Below, piece by piece: positions 28,222 through 37,494 of a stretch of DNA of 64,000 bases (position 1 is its first letter; each line of letters begins with the position of its first letter). Position numbers and translations under genes: made by a program. Origin of the DNA: Bacteroides muris (ex Afrizal et al. 2022) (lineage in GTDB: Bacteria; Bacteroidota; Bacteroidia; Bacteroidales; Bacteroidaceae); NCBI RefSeq assembly GCF_004793475.1, contig NZ_SRYZ01000019.1, positions 1-64,000 on the forward strand, in the 5' to 3' direction. The notes beneath the pieces were generated by a model. The model was given only the letters and a program-made list of their open reading frames with translations. It had not been told where the DNA came from and made no database searches.

Positions 28222-28527
28222 ATGAGTCAAAAAATTAGAATCAAACTGAAATCTTACGACCACAACTTGGTTGACAAGTCAGCTGAGAAGATTGTAAGAA
28301 CGGTAAAGACAACGGGCGCCATCGTTAGCGGTCCGATTCCTCTCCCTACGCACAAGCGTATCTTTACCGTGAATCGTTCGACTTTCGTTAACAAGAAGTC
28401 GCGTGAACAATTCGAACTCTCTTCTTACAAGAGACTGATTGACATCTATAGTTCAACAGCTAAGACAGTAGATGCTCTGATGAAGTTGGAGTTGCCGAGT
28501 GGTGTGGAAGTAGAAATCAAAGTGTAA
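28222..28527 (+). CDS. rpsJ: 30S ribosomal protein uS10 (NusE)
   Basis: A 101-residue head protein that also acts as NusE in antitermination. It begins [20 protein letters not shown] and includes [14 protein letters not shown], the family's rRNA-binding loop. It heads the S10 block (rpsJ to rpsQ), which here follows fusA with no clear terminator, so a long str-S10-spc-alpha transcript is possible. Confidence 0.98.
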   Translation: MSQKIRIKLKSYDHNLVDKSAEKIVRTVKTTGAIVSGPIPLPTHKRIFTVNRSTFVNKKSREQFELSSYKRLIDIYSSTAKTVDALMKLELPSGVEVEIKV

Positions 28528-28547
28528 GTATTAAAAAAATAAGTGAA

Positions 28548-29165
28548 ATGCCAGGATTATTAGGAAAAAAAATCGGAATGACATCCGTTTTCAGTGCCGA
28601 GGGTAAGAATGTACCATGCACTGTTATCGAAGCAGGTCCTTGTGTTGTTACTCAAGTGAAAACTGTAGAAAAGGACGGTTATGAAGCTGTTCAGTTGGGC
28701 TTCCAAGATAAGAAGGAGAAGCACACTACAAAGCCTTTGATGGGGCACTTTAAAAAAGCTGGAGTAACTCCCAAGAAACACTTGGCTGAGTTCAAAGAAT
28801 TTGAAACAGAATTGAATCTGGGTGACACTGTTACCGTAGAATTGTTCAATGGCGCAACTTTTGTTGATGTTGTAGGTACTTCTAAGGGTAAAGGTTTCCA
28901 AGGTGTAGTAAAACGTCATGGTTTCGGTGGTGTAGGTCAGACTACTCACGGTCAGCATAACCGTGCTCGCAAGCCGGGTTCTATCGGTGCTTGTTCTTAT
29001 CCCGCAAAGGTATTCAAGGGAATGCGCATGGGTGGACAGCTTGGTGGCGACAGAGTGACTGTTCAAAACCTGCAGGTATTAAAGGTAATCGCGGAGCATA
29101 ATCTTCTTTTGATTAAGGGTTCTGTTCCTGGTTGCAAAGGTTCAATCGTAATAATTGAGAAATAA
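28548..29165 (+). CDS. rplC: 50S ribosomal protein uL3
   Basis: Early-assembly 23S-binding protein of 205 residues, close to the peptidyl transferase centre through its extended loop. It starts [15 protein letters not shown]. The central loop [20 protein letters not shown] and the following [14 protein letters not shown] contain the Gln (in E. coli L3 a methylated residue) and basic tail contacts. Its stop codon overlaps the rplD start by one base (TAATG), suggesting translational coupling. Confidence 0.98.
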   Translation: MPGLLGKKIGMTSVFSAEGKNVPCTVIEAGPCVVTQVKTVEKDGYEAVQLGFQDKKEKHTTKPLMGHFKKAGVTPKKHLAEFKEFETELNLGDTVTVELFNGATFVDVVGTSKGKGFQGVVKRHGFGGVGQTTHGQHNRARKPGSIGACSYPAKVFKGMRMGGQLGGDRVTVQNLQVLKVIAEHNLLLIKGSVPGCKGSIVIIEK

Positions 29166-29791
29166 TGGAAGTTAACGTATATAACATTAAAGGTGAAGAC
29201 ACTGGGAGAAAGATTACGTTAAACGAGTCTATCTTCGGAATTGAGCCCAACGACCATGCTATCTACTTGGATGTTAAACAGTTTATGGCTAACCAGCGTC
29301 AGGGTACACACAAATCAAAGGAAAGAAGCGAAATCAGTGGTTCTACTCGTAAGATTGGTCGCCAGAAAGGTGGTGGTGGTGCACGTCGTGGTGACATGAA
29401 TTCACCGGTACTGGTTGGTGGTGGACGCGTATTCGGTCCGAAACCGAGAGATTACTACTTCAAATTAAATAAAAAAGTAAAGGCTCTGGCTCGTAAGTCG
29501 GCTTTGTCATACAAGGCTCAGAACAACGCGGTTGTAGTAGTAGAAGACTTCTCTTTTGAAGCTCCGAAGACTAAAGATTTCGTTGCAATGACAAAAAATC
29601 TTAAAGTATCTGACAAAAAGCTGCTTATGATTTTACCAGAAGCAAATAAAAACGTATATTTGTCGGCTCGTAATGTGAAGGGCGCTAATGTGCAGACTGT
29701 CTCAGGGTTAAATACTTACAGAGTATTGGACGCTGGGGTTGTTGTGTTTGCTGAAAGTGCACTTTCTGCTATCGACAATATCTTAATGTAA
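29165..29791 (+). CDS. rplD: 50S ribosomal protein uL4
   Basis: A 208-residue protein lining the peptide exit tunnel. The tunnel loop is present ([20 protein letters not shown], about residues 58-77), where macrolide-affecting changes occur in other bacteria; I see no deletion. In E. coli L4 represses the S10 operon by binding its leader; whether the hairpin before rpsJ has this role here is open. It overlaps rplC by one base and precedes rplW by 16 bp. Confidence 0.98.
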   Translation: MEVNVYNIKGEDTGRKITLNESIFGIEPNDHAIYLDVKQFMANQRQGTHKSKERSEISGSTRKIGRQKGGGGARRGDMNSPVLVGGGRVFGPKPRDYYFKLNKKVKALARKSALSYKAQNNAVVVVEDFSFEAPKTKDFVAMTKNLKVSDKKLLMILPEANKNVYLSARNVKGANVQTVSGLNTYRVLDAGVVVFAESALSAIDNILM

Positions 29792-29799
29792 AAAGGAGG
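29791..29799 (+). promoter_or_regulatory. Shine-Dalgarno sequence before rplW
   Basis: AAAAGGAGG overlaps the last base of the rplD stop codon and ends 8 nt before the rplW ATG. It is one of only a handful of clear motifs of this type in the window. Confidence 0.7.
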
Positions 29800-29807
29800 C
29801 TTAAATA

Positions 29808-30101
29808 ATGGGAATTATTATTAAACCGTTAGTGACAGAGAAGATGACTGCAATTACTGATAAGACGAACAATCGTTTCGGCTTTATCGTGCGTCCTGAA
29901 GCTAATAAACTGGAAATTAAGAAGGAAGTTGAAGCCCTTTACAACGTTACAGTGGTTGATGTGAATACAATGAAGTATGCTGGCAAGAACAAGAGCCGCT
30001 ATACTCGTGCCGGTATCATCAACGGACGTACGAATGCGTTCAAGAAGGCTATCGTTACGTTGAAAGAAGGAGATACTATTGATTTTTATAGCAATATTTA
30101 A
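29808..30101 (+). CDS. rplW: 50S ribosomal protein uL23
   Basis: A 97-residue protein at the tunnel exit that docks trigger factor and SRP. It begins [14 protein letters not shown] and contains [14 protein letters not shown], the variable internal loop, followed by [17 protein letters not shown]. It has an unusually good ribosome binding site for this lineage. Confidence 0.97.
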   Translation: MGIIIKPLVTEKMTAITDKTNNRFGFIVRPEANKLEIKKEVEALYNVTVVDVNTMKYAGKNKSRYTRAGIINGRTNAFKKAIVTLKEGDTIDFYSNI

Positions 30102-30106
30102 TAAAA

Positions 30107-30931
30107 ATGGCAGTACGTAAATTTAAGCCCACAACACCGGGGCAAAGACATAAAATTATTGGTACTTACGAAGAGATTACTGCACGGGTACCAGAAAAGT
30201 CTCTTGTATTTGGTAAGAAATCTTCAGGTGGTCGTAATAACGAAGGTAAGATGACCATGCGTTACATTGGTGGCGGTAGTAAGAAGATTATTCGTATCGT
30301 AGATTTCAAGAGAAATAAAGACGGTGTGCCTGCAGTGGTTAAAACAATTGAATACGATCCGAACCGTTCGGCTCGTATCGCTCTGTTGTTTTATGCAGAT
30401 GGAGAAAAAAGATATATTATTGCTCCCAATGGATTGCAAGTTGGTACAACTTTGATGTCAGGTGAAACTGCTACTCCGGAAATCGGAAACGCACTTCCGC
30501 TTCAGAATATTCCGGTCGGTACTGTAATTCATAATATCGAATTACGTCCGGGACAAGGCGCTGCCTTGGTTCGCTCGGCTGGTAACTTCGCTCAGTTGAC
30601 TTCTAGAGAAGGTAAATACTGCGTTATCAAGTTGCCTTCAGGTGAGGTTCGTCAGATTCTCAGCACATGTAAGGCTACTATCGGTAGTGTAGGTAACTCA
30701 GATCATGGATTGGAAAGTTCAGGTAAAGCTGGACGTTCTCGTTGGTTAGGACGTCGTCCGCGTAACCGTGGTGTTGTTATGAACCCGGTTGATCACCCGA
30801 TGGGTGGTGGTGAAGGACGTGCTTCAGGAGGACACCCGAGATCTCGTAAGGGATTGTACGCTAAGGGTCTTAAGACAAGAGCTCCGAAGAAACAATCGTC
30901 TAAGTATATTATTGAGAGAAGAAAGAAGTAA
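30107..30931 (+). CDS. rplB: 50S ribosomal protein uL2
   Basis: A 274-residue primary 23S-binding protein needed for subunit joining and peptidyl transfer. The C-terminal catalytic-proximal segment reads [20 protein letters not shown] (about residues 218-237). The first His of the usual DHPHGGGEGR motif is kept, but the second position is Met. The tail ([20 protein letters not shown]) is basic. It is 5 bp after rplW and 20 bp before rpsS. Confidence 0.98.
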   Translation: MAVRKFKPTTPGQRHKIIGTYEEITARVPEKSLVFGKKSSGGRNNEGKMTMRYIGGGSKKIIRIVDFKRNKDGVPAVVKTIEYDPNRSARIALLFYADGEKRYIIAPNGLQVGTTLMSGETATPEIGNALPLQNIPVGTVIHNIELRPGQGAALVRSAGNFAQLTSREGKYCVIKLPSGEVRQILSTCKATIGSVGNSDHGLESSGKAGRSRWLGRRPRNRGVVMNPVDHPMGGGEGRASGGHPRSRKGLYAKGLKTRAPKKQSSKYIIERRKK

Positions 30932-30951
30932 TCTGATTAATTGAGTAAATT

Positions 30952-31221
30952 ATGAGTCGTTCATTAAAAAAAGGTCCGTATATTAACGTTAAGCTTGAGA
31001 AGAAAGTGCTTGCCATGAATGAATCGGGCAAGAAAGTGGTAGTTAAGACCTGGGCCAGAGCTTCAATGATTTCGCCTGATTTCGTAGGCCATACTGTTGC
31101 AGTTCACAACGGAAATAAATTTATTCCTGTTTATGTTACCGAAAATATGGTAGGACACAAGTTGGGCGAATTTGCTCCAACTCGTACTTTCAGAGGACAC
31201 GCTGGTAACAAGAAAAAATAA
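30952..31221 (+). CDS. rpsS: 30S ribosomal protein uS19
   Basis: An 89-residue head protein that contacts uS13 and the A-site finger. Family start [19 protein letters not shown] and core [20 protein letters not shown], with a C-terminal region [18 protein letters not shown], are complete. It lies within the S10 block, 36 bp before rplV. Confidence 0.98.
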   Translation: MSRSLKKGPYINVKLEKKVLAMNESGKKVVVKTWARASMISPDFVGHTVAVHNGNKFIPVYVTENMVGHKLGEFAPTRTFRGHAGNKKK

Positions 31222-31257
31222 AACAGGATTTATCTGAAATAATAAAGTAATAATATA

Positions 31258-31668
31258 ATGGGAGCAAGAAAAAAAATATCGGCTGAAAAAAGAAAAGAAG
31301 CCCTTAAGACCATGTATTTTGCGAAATTGCAAAATGTTCCTACTTCCCCCCGTAAAATGCGTCTCGTGGCTGACATGATTCGCGGGATGGAGGTGAACAG
31401 AGCACTCGGCGTCCTGAAGTTCTCTTCAAAAGAGGCTGCCGCAAGAGTGGAAAAGTTGCTGCGCTCTGCAATTGCTAACTGGGAGCAGAAAAACGAACGT
31501 AAAGCTGAAAGTGGCGAGCTGTTCGTAACCAAGATTTTTGTTGATGGTGGTGCTACGCTCAAAAGAATGAGACCGGCTCCGCAGGGTAGAGGTTACAGAA
31601 TTCGTAAACGTTCAAACCACGTAACGTTGTTCGTTGGTTCTAAAAGTAATAACGAAGATCAAAATTAA
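31258..31668 (+). CDS. rplV: 50S ribosomal protein uL22
   Basis: A 136-residue exit-tunnel protein. Core helices [20 protein letters not shown] and the tunnel hairpin [20 protein letters not shown] are intact, with no hairpin deletion of the type that alters macrolide binding. The N-terminus ([18 protein letters not shown]) is a little longer and more basic than in E. coli, as is common in this phylum. Confidence 0.97.
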   Translation: MGARKKISAEKRKEALKTMYFAKLQNVPTSPRKMRLVADMIRGMEVNRALGVLKFSSKEAAARVEKLLRSAIANWEQKNERKAESGELFVTKIFVDGGATLKRMRPAPQGRGYRIRKRSNHVTLFVGSKSNNEDQN

Positions 31669-31673
31669 GGTAA

Positions 31674-32405
31674 ATGGGACAAAAAGTTAATCCAATAAGC
31701 AACCGTTTAGGAATTATCAGAGGATGGGATTCCAATTGGTATGGTGGAAAGAATTACGGCGACTCTCTGCTGGAAGATAGCAAGATTCGTAAATATTTGA
31801 ACGCTCGTCTGGCAAAGGCTAGTGTGTCAAGAATTGTAATTGAACGTACACTGAAACTCGTGACTATTACCGTTTGTACTGCACGTCCGGGTATCATTAT
31901 CGGCAAAGGTGGCCAAGAAGTTGACAAGTTGAAGGAGGAGTTGAAGAAGGTTACGGATAAGGATGTGCAGATTAATATCTTCGAAGTTAAAAGACCTGAG
32001 TTGGACGCTGTTATCGTGGCTAACAACATCGCCCGTCAGGTTGAAGGTAAAATTGCCTACCGTCGTGCCATCAAGATGGCCATTGCCAATACCATGCGTA
32101 TGGGTGCGGAAGGTATCAAGATTCAGATTTCAGGACGTTTGAATGGTGCAGAAATGGCCCGTTCTGAAATGTATAAGGAAGGAAGAACTCCGTTGCACAC
32201 TTTCAGAGCAGATATTGACTACTGTCATGCAGAAGCATTGACAAAGGTTGGTCTTCTCGGTATTAAAGTTTGGATTTGTAGAGGTGAAGTTTATGGTAAG
32301 AGGGAGTTGGCTCCGAACTTTACGCAAAGCAAGGAAAGTGGTCGTGGAAGCAATAGCGGAAACAATGGCGGAAAGAACTTCAAAAGAAAGAAAAATAATC
32401 GCTAA
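31674..32405 (+). CDS. rpsC: 30S ribosomal protein uS3
   Basis: A 243-residue protein at the mRNA entry channel with helicase-assisting Lys/Arg residues. The KH type-2 domain holds the GxxG loop in [20 protein letters not shown] (about residue 64-80). The C-terminal domain includes [21 protein letters not shown] Gly/Asn/Ser-rich basic tail (about residues 222-243) extends beyond the usual end. It is 5 bp after rplV. Confidence 0.98.
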   Translation: MGQKVNPISNRLGIIRGWDSNWYGGKNYGDSLLEDSKIRKYLNARLAKASVSRIVIERTLKLVTITVCTARPGIIIGKGGQEVDKLKEELKKVTDKDVQINIFEVKRPELDAVIVANNIARQVEGKIAYRRAIKMAIANTMRMGAEGIKIQISGRLNGAEMARSEMYKEGRTPLHTFRADIDYCHAEALTKVGLLGIKVWICRGEVYGKRELAPNFTQSKESGRGSNSGNNGGKNFKRKKNNR

Positions 32406-32426
32406 CGAATTTGATTTTTAGGAATT

Positions 32427-32861
32427 ATGTTACAACCGAAAAAAACAAAATTCAGAAGACAACAAAAAGGCCGTCAAAAGGGTAATGCCCAAAGAGGAAA
32501 CCAGTTGGCTTTCGGATCTTTTGGTATTAAGGCCTTGGAAACGAAATGGATTACAGGCCGTCAGATTGAAGCTGCGCGTATTGCAGTGACAAGATATATG
32601 CAACGTCAAGGACAGATTTGGATTCGTATTTTCCCCGATAAACCTATTACCAGAAAGCCTGCTGATGTACGTATGGGTAAAGGTAAGGGTGCACCGGAGG
32701 GATTCGTAGCCCCTGTTACACCGGGTAGAATTATTATCGAAGCCGAAGGAGTATCTTATGAAATCGCTAAAGAGGCTTTGCGCTTGGCTGCACAGAAGCT
32801 TCCTATCACAACCAAGTTTGTGGTTAGACGTGATTATGATATTCAAAATCAAAATGCGTAA
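32427..32861 (+). CDS. rplP: 50S ribosomal protein uL16
   Basis: A 144-residue protein that orders the A-site tRNA region of the large subunit. It starts [20 protein letters not shown] and has [20 protein letters not shown] plus the conserved [20 protein letters not shown] (about residues 82-101), whose Arg region is hydroxylated in some bacteria. It precedes rpmC by 5 bp. Confidence 0.98.
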   Translation: MLQPKKTKFRRQQKGRQKGNAQRGNQLAFGSFGIKALETKWITGRQIEAARIAVTRYMQRQGQIWIRIFPDKPITRKPADVRMGKGKGAPEGFVAPVTPGRIIIEAEGVSYEIAKEALRLAAQKLPITTKFVVRRDYDIQNQNA

Positions 32862-32866
32862 GGAGT

Positions 32867-33064
32867 ATGAAAATAGCAGAAATTAAAGAGATGCCTACCA
32901 ACGACTTGGTAGAAAGAGTAGAAGCAGAAGTAGCTAATTACAACCAAATGGTTTTAAATCATTCTATTTCTCCTTTGGATAATCCTGCTCAAATCAAACA
33001 ATTACGCAGGACTATTGCGCGTATGAAAACAGAATTACGCCAAAGAGAACTTAACAATAAATGA
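32867..33064 (+). CDS. rpmC: 50S ribosomal protein uL29
   Basis: A 65-residue two-helix protein next to the tunnel exit. [20 protein letters not shown] and the second helix [20 protein letters not shown] are typical. The stop codon overlaps a possible ATG of the next frame (ATGA at 33061), although the preferred rpsQ start lies 12 bp further on. Confidence 0.96.
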   Translation: MKIAEIKEMPTNDLVERVEAEVANYNQMVLNHSISPLDNPAQIKQLRRTIARMKTELRQRELNNK

Positions 33065-33072
33065 TGAGCTTG

Positions 33073-33330
33073 ATGGAAGCAAGAAATTTAAGAAAAGAAA
33101 GAACTGGGGTTGTGCTGAGCAACAAGATGGATAAGACCATTACGGTAGCAGCTAAGTTTAAGGAGAAACACCCCATATATGGTAAGTTCGTTAGCAAGAC
33201 GAAGAAGTACCATGCTCATGATGAAAAGAATGAGTGCAATATCGGCGATACTGTACACATCATGGAAACTCGTCCTTTGAGCAAGACTAAGAGATGGAGA
33301 TTGGTAGAAATAATTGAAAGAGCTAAGTAA
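33073..33330 (+). CDS. rpsQ: 30S ribosomal protein uS17
   Basis: An 85-residue OB-fold protein that binds the 5' domain of 16S rRNA. I start at the ATG at 33073 ([20 protein letters not shown]), which fits the family. Two earlier in-frame ATGs (33061 and 33064) would add four residues and would overlap the rpmC stop. Core motifs include [19 protein letters not shown] and a final [17 protein letters not shown]. Confidence 0.93.
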   Translation: MEARNLRKERTGVVLSNKMDKTITVAAKFKEKHPIYGKFVSKTKKYHAHDEKNECNIGDTVHIMETRPLSKTKRWRLVEIIERAK

Positions 33331-33332
33331 TT

Positions 33333-33698
33333 ATGATACAAGTAGAATCCAGACTTACAGTATGTGATAATAGTGGGGCAAAAGAGGCTCTCTGTATCCG
33401 CGTTTTGGGTGGTACAGGTCGCCGCTATGCTTCAGTAGGGGACGTGATTGTCGTTTCTGTAAAGAGCGTTATCCCTTCAAGTGATATTAAAAAAGGTGCA
33501 GTGTCTAAAGCTTTGATTGTACGTACTAAGAAAGAAATCCGTCGTGCTGATGGCTCTTACATACGTTTTGATGATAATGCTTGCGTGTTGTTGAACAATG
33601 CAGGTGAAATTAGAGGTAGTCGTATTTTCGGTCCGGTAGCTCGTGAACTTCGTGCTACTAACATGAAAGTTGTGTCACTCGCTCCTGAAGTACTTTAA
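33333..33698 (+). CDS. rplN: 50S ribosomal protein uL14
   Basis: A 121-residue interface protein that contacts 16S helix 14 and is the binding site of the silencing factor RsfS. It starts [20 protein letters not shown] and ends with the signature [23 protein letters not shown] split across about residues 98-121. It opens the spc part of the cluster, 2 bp after rpsQ, with no sign of a break in transcription. Confidence 0.98.
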   Translation: MIQVESRLTVCDNSGAKEALCIRVLGGTGRRYASVGDVIVVSVKSVIPSSDIKKGAVSKALIVRTKKEIRRADGSYIRFDDNACVLLNNAGEIRGSRIFGPVARELRATNMKVVSLAPEVL

Positions 33699-33718
33699 TA
33701 TTGTAAAAGATTTGAGTA

Positions 33719-34039
33719 ATGAGTAAATTACATATTAAAAAAGGCGATACAGTTTATGTAAACTCCGGTGAAGACAAGGGTAAGACTGGTCGTGTATTGA
33801 AGGTTCTTGTTGATAAAAACCGTGCAATTGTTGAAGGTATCAACATGGTGTCTAAGAGTACAAAACCGAATGCTAAAAATCCGCAAGGTGGCATCGTGAA
33901 GCAGGAGGCTTCTGTCCACTTGTCAAACTTGAACCCCGTTGATCCAAAGACTGGCAAAGCAACGCGTGTTGGAAGAAAAGTAAGTGCTGATGGCACTTTA
34001 GTGCGTTATTCTAAAAAATCAGGAGAGGAGATTAAGTAA
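33719..34039 (+). CDS. rplX: 50S ribosomal protein uL24
   Basis: A 106-residue assembly initiator with an N-terminal KOW domain ([20 protein letters not shown], residues 8-27) and a C-terminal extension ([20 protein letters not shown]). The last base of its stop codon is the first base of the rplE start (TAATG), suggesting coupled translation. Confidence 0.97.
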   Translation: MSKLHIKKGDTVYVNSGEDKGKTGRVLKVLVDKNRAIVEGINMVSKSTKPNAKNPQGGIVKQEASVHLSNLNPVDPKTGKATRVGRKVSADGTLVRYSKKSGEEIK

Positions 34040-34596
34040 TGAGTAATACTGCTAGCCTTAAGAAAGAATATGCAGAGCGTATTGCGCCTGCATTGAAATC
34101 ACAGTTCCAGTATTCTTCTTCAATGCAGATACCCGTACTTAAGAAGATTGTTATCAATCAAGGTCTGGGTATGGCTGTTGCCGACAAGAAGATTATTGAA
34201 GTGGCAATTAATGAAATGACTGCTATTACTGGTCAGAAAGCCGTGGCAACCATTTCTCGTAAGGATATTGCGAACTTTAAGTTACGTAAGAAAATGCCGA
34301 TTGGTGTTATGGTAACTCTGCGTCGTGAGAGAATGTACGAATTCCTTGAAAAGCTGGTTCGTGTAGCTCTGCCTCGTATTCGCGACTTCAAGGGTATTGA
34401 AAGTAAGTTTGATGGTAAAGGTAATTATACCCTTGGTATTCAGGAACAAATCATTTTCCCTGAAATTAATATTGATAGTATTACCAGAATTCTCGGAATG
34501 AATATTACCTTTGTAACCTCTGCGCAAACAGATGAAGAAGGGTATGCCTTGTTGAAAGAATTCGGTTTACCGTTTAAAAACGCTAAAAAAGATTGA
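34039..34596 (+). CDS. rplE: 50S ribosomal protein uL5
   Basis: A 185-residue protein that binds 5S rRNA and contacts the P-site tRNA. It includes [41 protein letters not shown] and [14 protein letters not shown]. It overlaps rplX by one base, and rpsN follows after 4 bp. Confidence 0.98.
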   Translation: MSNTASLKKEYAERIAPALKSQFQYSSSMQIPVLKKIVINQGLGMAVADKKIIEVAINEMTAITGQKAVATISRKDIANFKLRKKMPIGVMVTLRRERMYEFLEKLVRVALPRIRDFKGIESKFDGKGNYTLGIQEQIIFPEINIDSITRILGMNITFVTSAQTDEEGYALLKEFGLPFKNAKKD

Positions 34597-34600
34597 TAAT

Positions 34601-34900
34601 ATGGCAAAGGAATCAATGAAGGCACGTGAAGTAAAGCGTGCTAAATTAGTAGCCAGATATGCCGAGAAAAGAGCTGCGTTGAAGCAAATCGTTAGAACTG
34701 GTGATCCTGCTGAAGCTTTTGAAGCTGCACAGAAATTGCAGGACTTGCCTAAGAATTCTAATCCGATTCGTATGCACAACCGTTGCAAGCTGACTGGTCG
34801 TCCTAAAGGATATATCCGTCAGTTTGGTATCTCAAGAATCCAATTCCGTGAGATGGCTTCCAACGGTCTTATTCCCGGTGTAAAGAAAGCAAGCTGGTAA
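34601..34900 (+). CDS. rpsN: 30S ribosomal protein uS14, zinc-free form
   Basis: A 99-residue head protein. This is the long form without the CxxC pairs: only one Cys is present ([19 protein letters not shown]). Zinc limitation would therefore not affect it, and no alternative S14 is needed for that purpose. The C-terminus [22 protein letters not shown] (last 22 residues) matches the family end. A short TCAGG/CCTGA hairpin lies in the 55-bp gap before rpsH. Confidence 0.97.
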   Translation: MAKESMKAREVKRAKLVARYAEKRAALKQIVRTGDPAEAFEAAQKLQDLPKNSNPIRMHNRCKLTGRPKGYIRQFGISRIQFREMASNGLIPGVKKASW

Positions 34901-34955
34901 TTTGTTTTTTTAAATATTGTCAGGGTAGGCCTGATTAATTTAATTTATTTTTTAT

Positions 34956-35351
34956 ATGACTGATCCAATAGCAGATTATTTGACGAGGTTGCGGAACGCT
35001 ATTCAAGCGAAGCACAGAGTTGTGGAAGTTCCGGCTTCAAATTTGAAAAAAGAAATCACTAAGATTCTTTTTGAAAAGGGCTACATTCTTAATTATAAGT
35101 TTGTAGAAGATGGTCCTCAAGGTACAATCAAGGTTGCCTTGAAGTATGATCCGGTAAACAAGGTTAACGCTATCAAGAAGCTGGAGAGAATCTCTTCTCC
35201 GGGTTTGCGTCAATATACCGGTTATAAAGACATGCCGCGTGTTATTAATGGTTTGGGTATTGCTATAATATCTACTTCCAAGGGTGTAATGACCAACAAA
35301 GAAGCCGCTGAACTGAAAATTGGTGGTGAAGTTTTGTGTTATGTATATTAA
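34956..35351 (+). CDS. rpsH: 30S ribosomal protein uS8
   Basis: A 131-residue platform protein that binds helix 21 of 16S rRNA. It starts MTDPIADYLTRLRNAIQAKH, and the C-terminal half has ISTSKGVMTNKEAAELKIGG. In E. coli S8 represses the spc operon by binding mRNA near rplE; I did not identify a matching structure here. The preceding 55-bp spacer is AT-rich. Confidence 0.98.
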   Translation: MTDPIADYLTRLRNAIQAKHRVVEVPASNLKKEITKILFEKGYILNYKFVEDGPQGTIKVALKYDPVNKVNAIKKLERISSPGLRQYTGYKDMPRVINGLGIAIISTSKGVMTNKEAAELKIGGEVLCYVY

Positions 35352-35352
35352 T

Positions 35353-35358
35353 AGGAGG
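35353..35358 (+). promoter_or_regulatory. Shine-Dalgarno sequence before rplF
   Basis: AGGAGG lies 8 nt before the rplF ATG in the 15-bp gap after rpsH, one of the few clear motifs of this type in the ribosomal cluster. Confidence 0.65.
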
Positions 35359-35366
35359 AATTAGCA

Positions 35367-35936
35367 ATGTCAAGAATAGGAAAATTACCCATTAGTATTC
35401 CCGCTGGAGTAACAGTTACTCTGAAAGATGACGTGGTTACCGTTAAGGGACCCAAAGGCGAAATGAGCCAATATGTAAATCCTGCTATCAATGTTACCAT
35501 CGAAGACGGTCATGTTGTTTTGGCTGAGAATGAAAATGCAATGCTGGATAATCCCAAGCAAAAGCATGCATTCCATGGATTATACCGTTCATTGGTACAC
35601 AATATGGTTGTTGGTGTATCAGAAGGATATAAGAAAGAATTGGAACTTGTCGGTGTAGGTTACCGTGCCTCTAACCAGGGAAATATCATTGAACTGGCTT
35701 TAGGCTATACTCACAGTATCTTTATACAGTTGCCTCCTGAAGTTAAAGTTGAGACTAAGTCTGAAAGAAACAAGAATCCTTTGATTATATTGGAATCTTG
35801 CGACAAGCAGTTACTTGGTCAAGTTTGCTCTAAAATACGTTCTTTCCGTAAGCCTGAACCGTATAAGGGTAAGGGTATTAAGTTTGTTGGCGAAGAAATT
35901 CGTAGAAAGTCTGGTAAATCAGCCGGTGCTAAATAA
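35367..35936 (+). CDS. rplF: 50S ribosomal protein uL6
   Basis: A 189-residue protein near the sarcin-ricin loop and factor-binding site, made of two similar domains. It starts MSRIGKLPISIPAGVTV. The second domain has the signature PEPYKGKGIKFVGEEIRRKSG (about residues 161-181, given here in outline). It lies between rpsH and rplR and has a clear Shine-Dalgarno site. Confidence 0.98.
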   Translation: MSRIGKLPISIPAGVTVTLKDDVVTVKGPKGEMSQYVNPAINVTIEDGHVVLAENENAMLDNPKQKHAFHGLYRSLVHNMVVGVSEGYKKELELVGVGYRASNQGNIIELALGYTHSIFIQLPPEVKVETKSERNKNPLIILESCDKQLLGQVCSKIRSFRKPEPYKGKGIKFVGEEIRRKSGKSAGAK

Positions 35937-35956
35937 TCATTTAAATTGATATTATT

Positions 35957-36301
35957 ATGACAACAAAAATAGAAAGACGTATAAAGATCAAATATAGAGT
36001 ACGCAACAAAATTTCAGGTACTACTGAATGCCCGCGTATGAGTGTATTTAGAAGTAATAAGCAAATCTATGTTCAGATTATCGACGATTTGTCCGGTAAG
36101 ACGCTGGCTGCCGCTTCTTCTTTGGGTATGACTGAAAAAATGCCTAAGAAGGAACAAGCTGCTAAAGTGGGTGAACTGATTGCGAAAAAAGCTCAAGAAG
36201 CAGGTATTACTACTGTTGTTTTCGACCGTAATGGTTACTTGTATCATGGGAGAGTAAAAGAGGTGGCTGATGCTGCCCGTAACGGTGGACTTAAATTTTA
36301 A
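35957..36301 (+). CDS. rplR: 50S ribosomal protein uL18
   Basis: A 114-residue 5S rRNA-binding protein of the central protuberance. It begins [20 protein letters not shown] and includes [18 protein letters not shown] and [19 protein letters not shown]. Like other members it has a basic N-terminal tail. It is 20 bp after rplF and 5 bp before rpsE. Confidence 0.98.
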   Translation: MTTKIERRIKIKYRVRNKISGTTECPRMSVFRSNKQIYVQIIDDLSGKTLAAASSLGMTEKMPKKEQAAKVGELIAKKAQEAGITTVVFDRNGYLYHGRVKEVADAARNGGLKF

Positions 36302-36306
36302 TCATT

Positions 36307-36825
36307 ATGGCAGGACTTAATAATAGAGTTAAGATTACAAACGATATAGAGCTGAAAGACAGATTGGTTGCTATTAATCGTGTAACCAAAGTAACCAAAG
36401 GTGGTAGAACTTTTAGTTTCTCTGCTATTGTGGTAGTAGGAAACGAAGAAGGTATCATCGGATGGGGCCTTGGTAAAGCTGGTGAAGTAACTGCTGCTAT
36501 TGCCAAAGGTGTTGAATCAGCAAAGAAGAACCTGACAAGAGTGCCTGTACTGAAGGGTACAGTTCCTCACGAACAGTCCGCTAAATTTGGTGGTGCTGAG
36601 GTATTTATTAAACCGGCTTCTCATGGTACCGGTGTCGTTGCCGGTGGTGCAATGCGCGCTGTATTGGAAAGTGTCGGTGTGACAGACGTTTTGGCTAAGT
36701 CAAAAGGTTCTTCCAACCCGCACAACTTGGTAAAGGCTACTATCTTGGCATTGAGCGAAATGCGTGATGCCCGTATGGTTGCCCAGAACAGAGGAGTTAG
36801 TATGGAAAAAGTATTTAGAGGATAA
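36307..36825 (+). CDS. rpsE: 30S ribosomal protein uS5
   Basis: A 172-residue protein at the mRNA entry channel, involved in accuracy. The double-stranded RNA-binding fold includes [20 protein letters not shown], and the second half has [19 protein letters not shown] and [20 protein letters not shown]. The loop where spectinomycin-resistance changes occur ([20 protein letters not shown]) looks unaltered. Confidence 0.98.
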   Translation: MAGLNNRVKITNDIELKDRLVAINRVTKVTKGGRTFSFSAIVVVGNEEGIIGWGLGKAGEVTAAIAKGVESAKKNLTRVPVLKGTVPHEQSAKFGGAEVFIKPASHGTGVVAGGAMRAVLESVGVTDVLAKSKGSSNPHNLVKATILALSEMRDARMVAQNRGVSMEKVFRG

Positions 36826-36830
36826 GGAGG
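36824..36830 (+). promoter_or_regulatory. Shine-Dalgarno sequence before rpmD
   Basis: AAGGAGG ends 6 nt before the rpmD ATG and overlaps the rpsE stop codon, a further well-placed motif of this rare type. Confidence 0.65.
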
Positions 36831-36836
36831 AAGAAT

Positions 36837-37013
36837 ATGTCGACTATAAAGATTAAACAAGTTAAAAGTAGAATTGGTGCTCCTGCTGATCAGAAGAGAA
36901 CTCTCGATGCACTGGGACTTCATAAGTTGAATCGTGTGGTTGAACACGAATGCACTCCTTCAATTCTTGGAATGGTGGATAAGGTTAAACACTTGGTTAC
37001 CATTGTTAAGTAA
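36837..37013 (+). CDS. rpmD: 50S ribosomal protein uL30
   Basis: A 58-residue protein, short but complete. It starts STIKIKQVKSRIGAPADQKR after the Met and contains TLDALGLHKLNRVVEH and a final GMVDKVKHLVTIVK, typical of the family. It is 11 bp after rpsE with a good ribosome binding site, and is followed by rplO. Confidence 0.96.
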   Translation: MSTIKIKQVKSRIGAPADQKRTLDALGLHKLNRVVEHECTPSILGMVDKVKHLVTIVK

Positions 37014-37043
37014 TTATTTGTTGAATATAAAACGAATTACAAT

Positions 37044-37490
37044 ATGAACTTAAGTAATTTAAAACCTGCAGAGGGATCTACTAAAACAAGAAAGAGAATT
37101 GGACGTGGTCCGGGTTCTGGCTTGGGAGGTACTTCTACTAGAGGTCATAAAGGAGCTAAATCAAGATCTGGATACTCTAAGAAAATCGGTTTTGAAGGTG
37201 GTCAGATGCCTCTTCAACGTCGTCTTCCTAAGTTTGGCTTTAAAAACATCAATCGTGTAGAGTATAAGGCTATCAACTTGGATACAGTTCAGAAATTGGC
37301 TGAAGCAAAGAACTTGCAGACTGTAGGTATCAGTGACTTCATTGCCGCTGGTTTCATTTCTGCAAGCCAGTTGGTAAAAGTATTAGGTAACGGAACTTTG
37401 ACTGCTAAGTTGGATGTACAAGCACATGCGTTTTCTAAAACTGCTGTTGCTGCCATCGAAGCTGCTGGTGGACAAGTAGTAAAACTCTAA
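37044..37490 (+). CDS. rplO: 50S ribosomal protein uL15
   Basis: A 148-residue late-assembly protein. The Gly/Arg/Lys-rich N-terminal arm (KTRKRIGRGPGSGLGGTSTR, residues 14-33) threads through 23S rRNA. The globular C-terminus includes VKVLGNGTLTAKLDVQAHAF and ends KTAVAAIEAAGGQVVKL. It lies 4 bp before secY, as in most bacteria. Confidence 0.98.
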   Translation: MNLSNLKPAEGSTKTRKRIGRGPGSGLGGTSTRGHKGAKSRSGYSKKIGFEGGQMPLQRRLPKFGFKNINRVEYKAINLDTVQKLAEAKNLQTVGISDFIAAGFISASQLVKVLGNGTLTAKLDVQAHAFSKTAVAAIEAAGGQVVKL

Positions 37491-37494
37491 TTCG

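Noticed and set aside
15853..34940. Small CAGG/CCTG hairpins after rplL, rpsL and rpsN stop codons as a shared signal
   Set aside because: Stems are only 4-6 bp and the spacing differs; chance or weak stability elements are more likely.
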